Source: Ischnura elegans
Lineage: Eukaryota > Arthropoda > Insecta > Odonata > Coenagrionidae
NCBI RefSeq assembly: GCF_921293095.1
Contig: NC_060251.1
Location: 92,924,566-92,988,565 of the forward strand
DNA length: 64,000 bases
Direction of reading: 5' to 3'
The position numbers were made by a program, and so were the translations under genes. Under the pieces are notes generated by a model. That model saw only the letters and a program-made list of their open reading frames with translations, was not told the DNA's origin and searched no databases. This document shows, one piece after another, positions 47,101 to 59,100 of the stretch. Each line of letters begins with the position of its first letter. The first letter of the stretch is position 1.

Positions 47101-50100
47101 TTGGTAGCTTTTCTGTTGTCACTAAGAAAGAGTTAAATTTGTTCAGAACTACAAGAATTTGAATGAGACTCATCGCTATTGCTTGATTGGTCTTTTTCCT
47201 GATGCTTGAAAAAATTTATGCTGTCTTCTTGAACTTTTCGCTGGCTAATGAGTTGACACAAATTTTGACATTTTCCTTTATGTCAAATTGGAATGTTTAC
47301 CTTAGTATTTTCTCAGACATAAACTTTTTTATTGGTTCTGAGGTGTTTCAGAATGTGTCCGACTTTGGATCTGAAGATTCCAGGAAAGGATGCTGGTAGG
47401 GTCGAAACTTTTAGGGGAGCATTTTGGGTTTAGTGACTGCTGAATGGGGGGTCCCAGGTTCAAATCCTGTGTAAAGCCTTAAAAAAAAAACCTCAAACTA
47501 AATCCTCAAAGTGCAAGGTAGCCTAGGGAAAAGAACTGTCCCCCCTCCCATGGATGTGTGTAAATCATATGCCTGTAGCATATTTTGGGGCGAGCTCTAT
47601 TCTCTCCAATCTGAACCAACCTTCGGGTTGAATCACTGAGTAAGTGAAGCTTTTTATGTTCATGGGTAAATATTGACAAAGGTCTACTCTCCATACCACG
47701 GAAATTTGAAAATGATAGCGTAAAGTATAAACAAATAATGCATCTGGAAAAGAAAACAAAGTTCTACCAGTTGAGCAGTAGTGATGTGTCCTCTTCATTG
47801 GCAGACTCGTTAGTGATTCACCCATTTTATGATACCAGTGTAGAAAACAATATCAGCTAACATTGTCGTTCATTGATTTTGGTGGGATGTCCATTGTCTG
47901 TTATCCATTGATGATTGTGATGTAGCAGCTTTATTATTTGAACCTAGTCTTTGGTTTGCTTATGTAGTTAGAATTTGAAAGTCTTAAGTGTTTATAAATC
48001 TTTATTTGGAATTTAAAATGCATGTAATGACTTGTGTTAAACATCAAGTATTCCTATAATGCATCATCATGATGTACCTTCAATGTTGGAAAGTAACTGA
48101 TGTCTTAATCCAATGATTCTGTGCAGAATTGACGTTTGACATCTTTGATGGAAAAGAGGGTGGACTGAAATGATGCATCATGACCCCATGTTTTGGAACC
48201 AGTTATTAGTTTTTTTCTATATGTACGTAATAATTTTGAAAATATTATCCCAGGAAAACTTACTGTCTCATGCCTTTGCCATTTCTAAAACAAGTATCTG
48301 GTCTTTGAGTTAATATAGTAGAAATTCTGTCCTTTTTTCTTAATTACAAGCCGGTACACAGACTGTGGTAATCAGAAACGAGACTGATTATCTATAGACT
48401 TTAAAAGTGAGCAAATATCTTCATATATTAACACCTTTGTTTCAGTTTAAGAATTTCACTGTCGAGGTCTGCCCTGCCACGGACTTTTAGAGGAATTCAC
48501 CCATTGTGCCGATGTGTTATTCTATTTTCTTTTGTTTTAATACTTGGATTCTTTTGGTCACATCATATAAGCGGCACCGAAGTAGCTGGGACCGACGGCG
48601 AGCTATGAGCGGCCAAAAGAAAGGCTCATTCCTCGGTCATAGTGGCTGAAACGGCGCGTAGATGAAGTACATGTTTCGTTCATTATAACCGACGTGGTGC
48701 TGAACGTGTTTATCATATATTTCATTTTCTAATTTCCATTGAATTATGACACCTTCGCAGTAACTTCAGTTGCTGGTAAATTCCTGATAAAATATATTAT
48801 TTCGTATTGTGCATTATGAAAGGCTCTTAATATTTCTATTAGTGCCATAAATTTCAAGAAATGTCAAGAATGTGCATGGGATTATATCATCAAGCAGTCA
48901 TTCAAGGAAGTATGTTCTTTTCGGTCTAGAAAATATTGTTTCTGAATTAGAGGTGGAATAGGGATAGGAGAGGGTATATGTTATAGTGGGTTTCGTCATC
49001 ACTCAATATTGGCAAATTGTACTCATAACTCTATAAAGACGCCACTTTTAAAATTGTATTAAACTGTTCAAAAAATTTATTTAAGGTATGCTGCCAAAGT
49101 TGTCGAAGTTGACTGGGAAGAAGAAGAAGTTTTAGTTCATTTTGAAAAGTGGTCATCAAGATTTGATGAGTGGATTTCAATGGATAGCCCCAGGTTACGA
49201 CCCCCTACATTACCTACTAACAGGTAGGAAATGCATTTTTCTTTTCTTCATTCCCTAAAGCCCATTCTCCTTCGGCCATTTCATCTTCATCTCTCATATT
49301 TAGGTATTTGATCTTTGATACTTTTCATCTTTATAGTGGAATCGATTGTGGTTCATGAAATAATGCTCTGTGTAACGTTGATTGAAGTGATGTTCCTACA
49401 AACCATTCATGTAAAATTTGTGTCCTTTTCAGTGAAAGGATTAGATAATGTTTGTGTGCTTGGTCAAAAAATTAATGTATTTCTTTTATTTTGTTGTTTA
49501 GCTGGTAAAGGAATTTAATTTGTATTGTGAAGCGTCTCTTATAGTATTCAGTAGCATTGAATCCTAAAATTTGGACCAACCTAGGAATTGCGTTGCTATT
49601 TCTGACAACTAATTCATTTATCTTTTGTTGCTAGGTGATGATATTTTACTGATTTTTTTGTCTGGTTGTAGTCACTAATAACTTCTTTGACATTGAAAAC
49701 TTCTTTGGGGTTGGTTTCATGTATCTGCATACTCAGAGTTTTTTATTTGTCTTTTTTTTGTGCATTATTAAGGTGTAATACTGACAATCAACAATATGCT
49801 CTCATAAAAATTATGAAATTTATTAGCATAATCCCTAGGATTTTCCCCAATTCTTGGTGCCTTTGGTTAATGTCTCTCAATGCTTATGCAAAGCCGTGTT
49901 AATAACTGAATTAATCTCTTTAAAATCATTGCATCTTTAGGTCAAAAGTACAATACAGGGAGGGAGAGAAGGTGATGGCGTATTGGCTTGACCGTCAGAA
50001 ATATCCAGCCAAAGTTCTGAAAGTACTTCCAAATGGTAGGTTGCCGTTTGTCTTTTGAATATGCCAGAACTCATTGTTGATCTTAACAGTTTTCCAACTG

Positions 50101-53100
50101 TTTCAGCTATTTGTCTTGAATATCTACTTTTTTTCAGATAACTATGAAATAATGTTTTATGACGGATACACAAAGACCGTTTCGGGGAAGAGGATGGCAA
50201 AAGCAACAGAAAAAGAAATTGAGAAAGCTAAAAAGGTATGATACTTTCAGTCATATGCTATGAGTTTCAAGTGTTGTAATTGCATTTAAAATTCTTGTTA
50301 CACATCATTTTGTCTTCCTTTTTGGAGGGGGGATTAATTTGTTTAGAGCCTTCATGGAGGCATTGGTTGTAGCAGGTTCAGTAACGATTTTAGAAATACC
50401 ATACCAATTCATGCTAATTGTCGTGTGAAACATTAATTTGTCAATGCATGAAGGGGGTTGGAATGGGCCTGTTCAGTAATTTTTAATCATTATCTATTGT
50501 GGTAGTGCTTGAAAAATTTAGAGATCCCTATCGTTTTATTTCTCCATCTGTTGGATTCTTCTCTAGTTATTCATCATCACAGGTCACCAATCCTTAGATT
50601 GGTTTGATGCAGCTCTCCACTCAATTCTCCTATCAACTAATCTTTACTCACTTATTTACATATTTCTTCTCTTTATCTATGCCATTTATTTTATTCGAGT
50701 CTTCCCTTTCTTTTCTTGCCGTCTACTTGTCCCTAGATGATTGTCTTCGTCGGGCCATCGTGTCTCAGGATATGGATGATAATGTTGTTCTGTCTACTCA
50801 TCAAAGTTTTCATTAGGCTTCTCATATATCCTACTATTCTTAAGACTTCTCATTATTTACTTGGTCAATTCGTTTGATCCTCTTGATTTCTCAGATGTAC
50901 TTATTGTCCATGCCTCACTTCCATAGAGAAGCATGGTCCAAATGTTCTAACTTAGGTAAACTTAAAGGTCTAACTTACTAGGTATTCTTGGTGAAAAATC
51001 ATTGACTGATTCAAAGGATAAGTTTGTGTCACAAGCCCATGGTGAGCTCACTACCACTTCTCAACTACTCCTTGGGCTTGTGCAGGCATCCAACATAGTT
51101 TGTTGTTGTTTACATTCTTGTGTGTTAGTCCCTCCCTTATTAATGGGTTCTCCGCTAAGGAATAAGTAAATCAGAACTTTACTGAGATCACTGACTCATA
51201 AAAATTGGGCAGTAACTTTCCTATTTTTCTCTTGGTAGCTAACAAGAGAATGACTGGTAGGGAAGAATATTTTCTCGTAACTTAAACTACTGCTACAAGT
51301 CTTTAAATGGAGCCTTGAGATAATATGTGTGAAGTTGAATTGGGAGTGAAACCACACTCTGTGAAAACGTGCAATAAGTCTCAGAGACTTCAATTGTTTT
51401 CAGTCGACATGCATACTTCCTAACTCTCAAGACAAAGTCTCAGAATTGGAAACAATTTTGTTCAACTGAGATTGGTCTCAAAATACTATTAGTGGCATTA
51501 TTTTCAGTAATTTTCCTTCAGTGGATACATAGGTTGGATAATTCTTTTAGACTTGTGTCTCAGAGGCTGAGACTTGGCTTCGGTAGACACAATTGTGAGA
51601 GAAATCTCATGATTGAGTCTTGAGATTTGGTCACCAGTGGGCTCCATGGTATACCCTCTTATTCCCTTAAAATTCCATGGAAATCTACCTAAATGGTTAA
51701 AACACTTAAATAATAATCATAATTAGATAATAAAAGAAAATTGTTGAACAAGCCTCTATGCTTTACTTGTCACCCAATTCTTGTACATAGCTGCTGGTTA
51801 ATTTTATCCAGGAGGTAGCTTTATTTTTGAGTAATTTGTTATAGGAAATAATCATAATAGTTCTCAATTAAAGATGGTTGGATTGGATTCCTCGGATATT
51901 GTCCTTCACTGGATACTTTGGATCCAAATTTTCTGAAGATATCGGATCTGGATCCAAAATTTTGAAATAATGGTGAATGCAGGGTCCCATGAGAGAGAGT
52001 GTTCCAATCCTCTCTTTGTATGTGCCGTCAAACTATGATGCTTGTCCTACTCATGAATCATTTTGTTTAAAATCTCTCGTTGGGGTTATGCAGCAGAGTT
52101 TCAGCCGTGGAAAGGCAATTTGATAGGCACATAGGGTGACTCTTCCCAAGAGATAGAACAATCATCGGGGTCATAGCTTAGCGCCATAGGATAAAAACCA
52201 TGTCAAAAGTAACTACGTCGCAGATTTCAGAAAACCACCCTCGGGCCCTCATCAGCCCATGCCTCTCCACTCCATGTTTCTTTTTCATTTCCAAAACCAC
52301 TCAGACCATAAAACATTGTCTTCAAAGGAAAATATGTATTTAGTTACAAAAGAGAAATTGAAGTGTGTTTCATCCCTAAACCGTCTCACCAACTTGCCTT
52401 TCTGGAGGGCAAGTGCTAGTAACTTTCTGAAGGGTAATGGTGAGTAACTTTCTGGGCCTGAAGATGACTTGATAGCTTCGGTAATTGGATGAAATGCACG
52501 AGATTTAAAAAAGACCAAATGAGACCAAACGCAATCATTTCTGACGATAGTTTAGGTTTTTCATCCCTAATTTATTGCCACCAAGTTTTTTAGTTACAAC
52601 TAGACTATACAGCACACTCCCTATTATCCGGGCTAATGATAAGGAGAGACGGTGCGAATTATCTGAAAACACGAATAACCCAAACTTTCACTTAAATGTC
52701 CTGTAATGTTCATAATTTACGTACAAGAAACAATATATTATAATTCATGCAGTTATTCTGTTATTTTAGAGTACTTCCCAGACTCATTGAGAGCTTACTT
52801 CGCTAGTTCGTGATCTTTTTAGCGGCGATCATGTGGTCGTACTTGTTTTATTAATGCTCCATGTAAGGCCTGGTTTCGACCACACATCTGTGACTTACAA
52901 GGGGAATACACGACCTTCGCATCGCCGATCGAGCTCAAATTTTGCGAATCGGTAGTTTATGGGTACAAATGTAATATGCCGAAGCGAGACGACGCACTTC
53001 TCGTGAAATTCCGAGAAAAAAGCAATTAAAAATCGTTAAAAATGAATGTACGCTATATAAGCTGTTTTGAACGCCCATGTTAAACAATAGGGTGACAGCC

Positions 53101-56100
53101 CAGTGGATACGGTGTCCGACTGTGGAGGTGAAGGTAGCGAGGTCGATGCTCGCTCAGGGAACTTTTTTTTTGTGTTAATTTTTAAGAATTTTATTGTTTA
53201 AATTTTTAAAGTTCGTTTTCTTATCTTCGTTACTACTATGGAATATATTTTTAAAAGAGTTTTTTTAAATATTTAAATCAGGAATGGATCAGCTTGGGAT
53301 TAGGAACTGAGGATGAAGGGTGGATAGAAACCCGGCGTCGGCATTAGCCTGCTCTTAACGAAAGGCGCCAAGGGGACCACGGCTTAACGTCCCATCCGAC
53401 GGACGGTGTACTGCACAACTAGTGTAATCCACATTACACGCAGGGATTGAATTTAGGAATGCCCCTTAATTCTTTACCGAGATTTGGATGTGGAAGGCCA
53501 GTATACTGCCTCACCACTCCAGTTAATCCTTTATTTGCAATTTTCAGGATGGAACTCATCATAAGGACATGCAAAGCAAAGTGATTTGCGGCACCACGAA
53601 CAAGCAGAAAAGGCTGATCTATCGGAATGTTGAACGCGTGGTTCGCAGCTAATATAATTTTTATCGATGAGCAGCTCCCAGCAATAGTGCCACGCACACG
53701 TTAACTCATCTGTAGGAATATCCAAGGATAGAGTCTCTATGTTCAAAAGAAGTGTGTACCCCTAACGTATCAAAGCGATTAAACCAAAGGAAAATATCAC
53801 TTGACACACTGTATCTTATGTACATTCACTCCAAGATGGCTCTCTGCCTAACAAGCTACTATTTATCTCTCCTCACCATAGTATCAAATCAGCAAAAAAA
53901 AATCAAAACAAAAACAAACATCCTCACAGACAAATAAAACACAACAAATGAACTCAAAAACAGAAAACAAACCAAACACATACAAAAGTGATTCCGGTCA
54001 TAAATACACATACATCACCCCTTTCCGCTCATGCCCGTCGGCCGCGAAAAAGGGAAAAAATTTGCAAAACTTTCCCCTATTATTCGATTCTTCTATTACA
54101 GGTTAATCAAGTACCCACATAACATTATATGTTTCCGGGAAAATTATTGAACATACATGTTTGCTTCGAAGCTCGCTGGCACGAGACAATTTTTCGTAAA
54201 TGTAAATGACGTGTGTTTTCCTTCAAAAATTATGCACAGTCGTTGCAGTTGTGGAAAAAACGCCTTTTCTACTTATTCGTGGTGCCGCAAATCACTTTGC
54301 TTTACATGTCTTTATGATGAGTTCCATCCTGAAAATATCAAATAAAGGATTAACTGGAGTGGTGAGGCAGTGTACTGGCCTTCCACATCCAAATCTCGGT
54401 AAAGAATTAAGGGGCATTCCTAAATTCAATCCCTGCGTGTAATGTGGATTACACTAGTTGTGCAGTACACCGTCCGTCGGATGGGACGTTAAGCCGTGGT
54501 CCCCTTGGCGCCTTTCGTTAAGAGCAGGCTAATGCCGACGCCGGGTTTCTATCCACCCTTCATCCTCAGTTCCTAATCCCAAGCTGATCCATTCCTGATT
54601 TAAATATTTTAAAAAACTCTTTTAAAAATATATTCCATAGTAGTAACGAAGATAAGAAAACGAACTTTAAAAATTTAAACAATAAAATTCTTAAAAATTA
54701 ACACAAAAAAAAGTTCCCTGAGCGAGCATCGACCTCGCTACCTTCACCTCCACAGTCGGACACCGTATCCACTGGGCTGTCACCCTATTGTTTAACATGG
54801 GCGTTCAAAACAGCTTATATAGCGTACATTCATTTTTAACGATTTTTAATTGCTTTTTTCTCGGAATTTCACGAGAAGTGCGTCGTCTCGCTTCGGCATA
54901 TTACATTTGTACCCATAAACTACCGATTCGCAAAATTTGAGCTCGATCGGCGATGCGAAGGTCGTGTATTCCCCTTGTTAGTGATCACAGATACAGAAAA
55001 GTGGTTAGCACAAATGCTTCAAAATCGCTGCTCGACGTCGGAAACTACACTGTCAGGCACCACACCACGTAGTCGCCTCTCGCACAAGTTGCTCAGGTGG
55101 CAGCTGCTGCGGGACGGGTATCCGTGATCATGGAGCGTGGTTGCTTGCTGCGAGGCTTGGAAAACAGGAACACAGTGCTCCCGTGAATGCAGCCAGTGCG
55201 CGATCACTTCCGTTTTAAGAAGGGAATTCTAACGGAAATATAAGCCTGGGGTATCCTATCATTAATGCAGTAATTCAGATGATTTTGCATCCGATTTTAT
55301 TTTTTTATTAAGATCACGGAAAACCTTGAGTGAGCGAGGGTGAAAATCATGCTCGGATAATCTGCAGCACGAATATACCACTCCAGGTTAATTGGGAGTC
55401 TGCTGTACTAATATTCAACACAATTTGCAAAGAAACAAGCATAGACCATCACCCCCCTCAAACAAAAAGGACTGACTGGAAGCGCCAACTGCTTATATCA
55501 CATAGCTCACCTGGCTTCACTTTGAAGGTGTCGACGTCACAAAATAGCAAGATCTGACATGTTCGTACTTGACTCCCTCATTCATAGTCTCATTGCTTGA
55601 AAAACCGAGGGATCGCTTTCCTTCCCCTCCATTTGTCCTGTAGGCCCTTCTGCTGCCCTCTCCTTCCTCTTGAGATCGATGAGCGATCAGGCAAAATCCA
55701 CATCGCCGCTACTAAAGCATTTGCGGGTGAAACACAAGTCAGCATGCGATGAGAAAGTGACAAAATTCAGGGCAAACGTGCATGGGGAAAATTTGAATAC
55801 ACTCAAATAACTTGAAAGCTTATAGAAATAATTTTTATTCAGTTAAAATATTGAAATGTGTATGAAAATCTAAATAGCATTCCTTTGATCGCATGTACCC
55901 AGAAGAAGCTTTAATAATTGCTTCATTTAATTAAATATGGACTTGGATCTGAAAGTATCTGAAGAACGGACACCATAAATCAAGTGCAGTGAGTCCTCGT
56001 ATAACGTCACTTACCGTTACTGAAAAATGTGACGATAAACGAAATGACGTTAATCGAAACATAATATCCCATTAGAAACAATGTAAAAAGTTAATATCGG

Positions 56101-59100
56101 CTCCTAGACCTCACAATTCCTACGCGAAAAAATTTTAGCGTATCATATCTGGGGCATCTTTTACGATGGGAATGCCAAGCTATGGCATAAGTACGAGTTC
56201 CTGTCTTCATCGACGACAATAGCAGCACTGACGTAAATCCTTCTCTATCTTTGTATCTTCCCGCATTTGCTTTTCGGCTTCGCTATGGTGGTCCCCCGCG
56301 CGAGCGTCGCCTGGGCATCATCATCGCTGAAACATCGTTGCAGTTCAGGAACCAAAATTATCGTGAGCACGGCAAAAAAAGTGATGACAAAAACTCCGAG
56401 TTCTACACGGAAAAATTCCGTGAAATCACTTTTTAGGTTCCTGAAAACCATTATGTCAAGTAAAACCTTGCGCGCCTAGCTAAGAATTCATTTTGCAGAA
56501 AATTTGCTAAAACCGTAATCGCAATTAACAATAAACACACCATTTTACACTTCGTTTAGACTGACTGTATTACCGCCCACAAAACGAACAACCTGCAACG
56601 CCCGCTGCTTTGTGTTTTTTTCTCGCGCGAAATTTAAAAGCCTTGACGTTATCGCGAAGCGAAGGTGCGATAAACGAATGATGGTCTCAAAATTTTCGTG
56701 ACGTTATCGCGAAATGACATTAAACGGGGTGACGTAGAACGAAGACTCACTGTATCCGATCCGGATCTGAAAAAAATCCTGGATCCATCCATACCAATTC
56801 TCAATCATAATACTACTTTTCTACTCCATAGGAAATGCCACTGCCCACAATGCCTGGTCAAGCTGGTGTCATTCCTCCTCCTCCGCCCACCAGTATTTTC
56901 ACGGATACAGATATTGGGACCAAGGAAGACAGAAGGAGACGTAAGAAGAAGCTTGATGTTGCAGGCCTGTTTGCTAAAGGCTTTCGCCAGAGCGCAAGCA
57001 AGAAAGAAGCGGAGGAAGTGAAGAAAGCTGAAGAGGAGAGTTTGAAGGAGAAAGAGGAGCCAGTTGAGTCTCAAGCTGTGGATAAGAGCGACAGCAAAGC
57101 AACTGACTCTCAGAATGATGATGAGAGCCCAGAGGAAGGCCGATTAGTGTACGACAGTGAGGATGAAGTGGAGGTAAGTGTTGCTTTAGTCCTAAATACA
57201 TTGACCACCATAATGTTTTAGTACATATTTCCTGTGATGCCATTGGTGTTTTACTATCACTTATATATGATTTTATCAAACTTGGATCATAACTTTGGCC
57301 ATGATTGGCTGAGGTAAGAAAAAATTTTATCTACTGATCAATAGATTTTAAGTTCTGTTTATAACCATGGTGAGGCCAAGAAGTTCTGACTGCAACGTAT
57401 GCTTGATATTGTGAGGCCTCCTAAGAACCTTTCTATTTAACCTGAAAGTAACTAGGGTTCCCCATTTTTCGAGTAATGATGTGAGTGAAGTGGAAGTAGT
57501 AATATTAAACAGAAGGGAAGCATGTTTATTTTGCACATCAAAGCAGCCACATTGATTGAATTACTAGGTATAGCTCCAATGAATGCTATCTGACCAGCAA
57601 GTATGGAGTGTTTAGGAAAGATCTACTGATGCTAATCATAAGTGGCTGTTGAAAATCAGTATTATGAGGGAAGGATTGGTCATACCCTTATTGTTGAGGT
57701 GGAGGACCGTTGTTTGTTTTCATTCATGACGATATTTGTCAAATTCGTGGCATAAAAAGGCGTAGGATTATATCTGATAGTAAAAACGGCATATTCCTAC
57801 AAGACAGCAAAATTGGGTAATGTGGGTAGCATAACTGCCTATAGATGCTGAATTTGGCCAAAGTTGCAAAACTTAATTTTATACGCAACATTAATGCTTA
57901 AACGCAAAAACTTAATTTTTACCCAACATTAATTTTATACCATAAGCAAATTTTTTGGAAGGCCTATATTTTCAATTTACCTTATTTAGCATGTGATTAG
58001 GTAAAATGACGAGAAAGAATTATATATTTTCAAGTATTTCTTTACTTGGCTGTAAATGGGTCAAAGTTGATGAATTTTGATGGTGAGTGAATGAATGTAA
58101 TGTTTGGTTTGAGGGGAATTTTTTTCCTGAGTGGCATGCTCATTTTTGTCTGTAAAATCAGGGGAAATGGAATATTAAAACAGGTACATCAAGTTCTCCA
58201 ATTCTTGTTTAAACCTTAACTTCATGACAATGACAATTTTGTAGAAATTATGATTTGTTAATGAATATTTGAAGAGGAATATAAAAAACAATCCCTTAAA
58301 TGTTTGTTCATGCTGATATATTATGATGCTAATGGGTATTTATCATGTCAAGTGTGTTGATATATCATGGATATTTTTTCATTTTTGTTCTTATTTTCCC
58401 AGGAACGTGTGTATAGTCCTCCACCAGTTGAACCATCTGCAGAGTCTTCAAGTCCACCTCGTGGCAAAGGAATGAGAACTAAATTCAAGCCTCCATCTAA
58501 AGACATTCCTGAGACAGAATCTACGAGGAAAAGAAAAATACAAGTGTTGGATGACTCCAGTACTGATTTTCTTCGTTTACGATTCAAAAGCCGGAAGAGC
58601 ACCCCTGTGGCTAAGAAGCGTCCTGAACTTCCTCCAGAAAAGGAGGCTGAGGTCAATGTGTCACCCCAAGAGCCCCCAATGCAATATAATAGTATGTACC
58701 TCATCAATATATAACAGGGTGTTACAATGTAAGATGTATGTGTGGTTTCCATAGATTGATGACAACTTGAAGTATAATTTCTTAGCAATTATTCTATTAC
58801 TTTGAATATGAGTTGACATTATCTTGTCATTACTTTTTCTCAGCTAAGAAAAACTTCAGAGAAAAATGCATCATCGTCTTCTCATGGTGTTCTTGATACT
58901 ATACACTCACAGAAAAAGTGTGATGTTTTATATTGATTTGAAATTATCATCAATAGAGTAGTTGCTCACTTTTGAGAAACTCAATCCAAACTGTCTGTAC
59001 CACCCAATCACCCTAAATTTCAGATCTTATGTTCATAGGAGATATCGATGATTCATAATTATTTATTAAAATCTAAGAAATTGCAATTGCTCTGAAACAT

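Larger units (their letters stand above)
52897..54978. mobile_element. Large inverted-repeat element (arms about 718 bp, spacer 647 bp) in intron 6
   Basis: The left arm (52,897-53,614) and right arm (54,262-54,978) are reverse complements with long identical runs and few differences (for example ccagtatactg versus ccagtacactg). Each arm contains, from outside in, a tRNA-like segment (gacagcccagtggatacggt ... gcgaggtcgatgctcgctca), an AT-rich part, and at the inner edge a short outward-reading cysteine-rich coding remnant. It may be two inverted copies of one transposon end, or one foldback transposon. No clean target duplication is visible. Confidence 0.8.
50236..56831 (+). other. Intron 6 of the MBD-R2-like gene (6.6 kb)
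   Basis: GT-AG, phase 0. It separates the Tudor pair from the downstream linker. It contains a minus LINE fragment (50.57-50.95 kb), a dispersed repeat (51.34-51.55), a pogo-like end (52.61), the large inverted repeat (52.9-54.98) and a 766-bp pogo-like element (55.99-56.75). About 54,985-55,980 holds no recognised feature except a GC-rich patch near 55,050-55,210. Confidence 0.7.

Noticed and set aside
54206-54442. 78-codon frame in the right arm as an independent gene
   Set aside because: It is mirrored by a minus-strand frame in the left arm and lies entirely within the inverted-repeat element. The Cys-rich frame in the other phase is the more plausible coding remnant.
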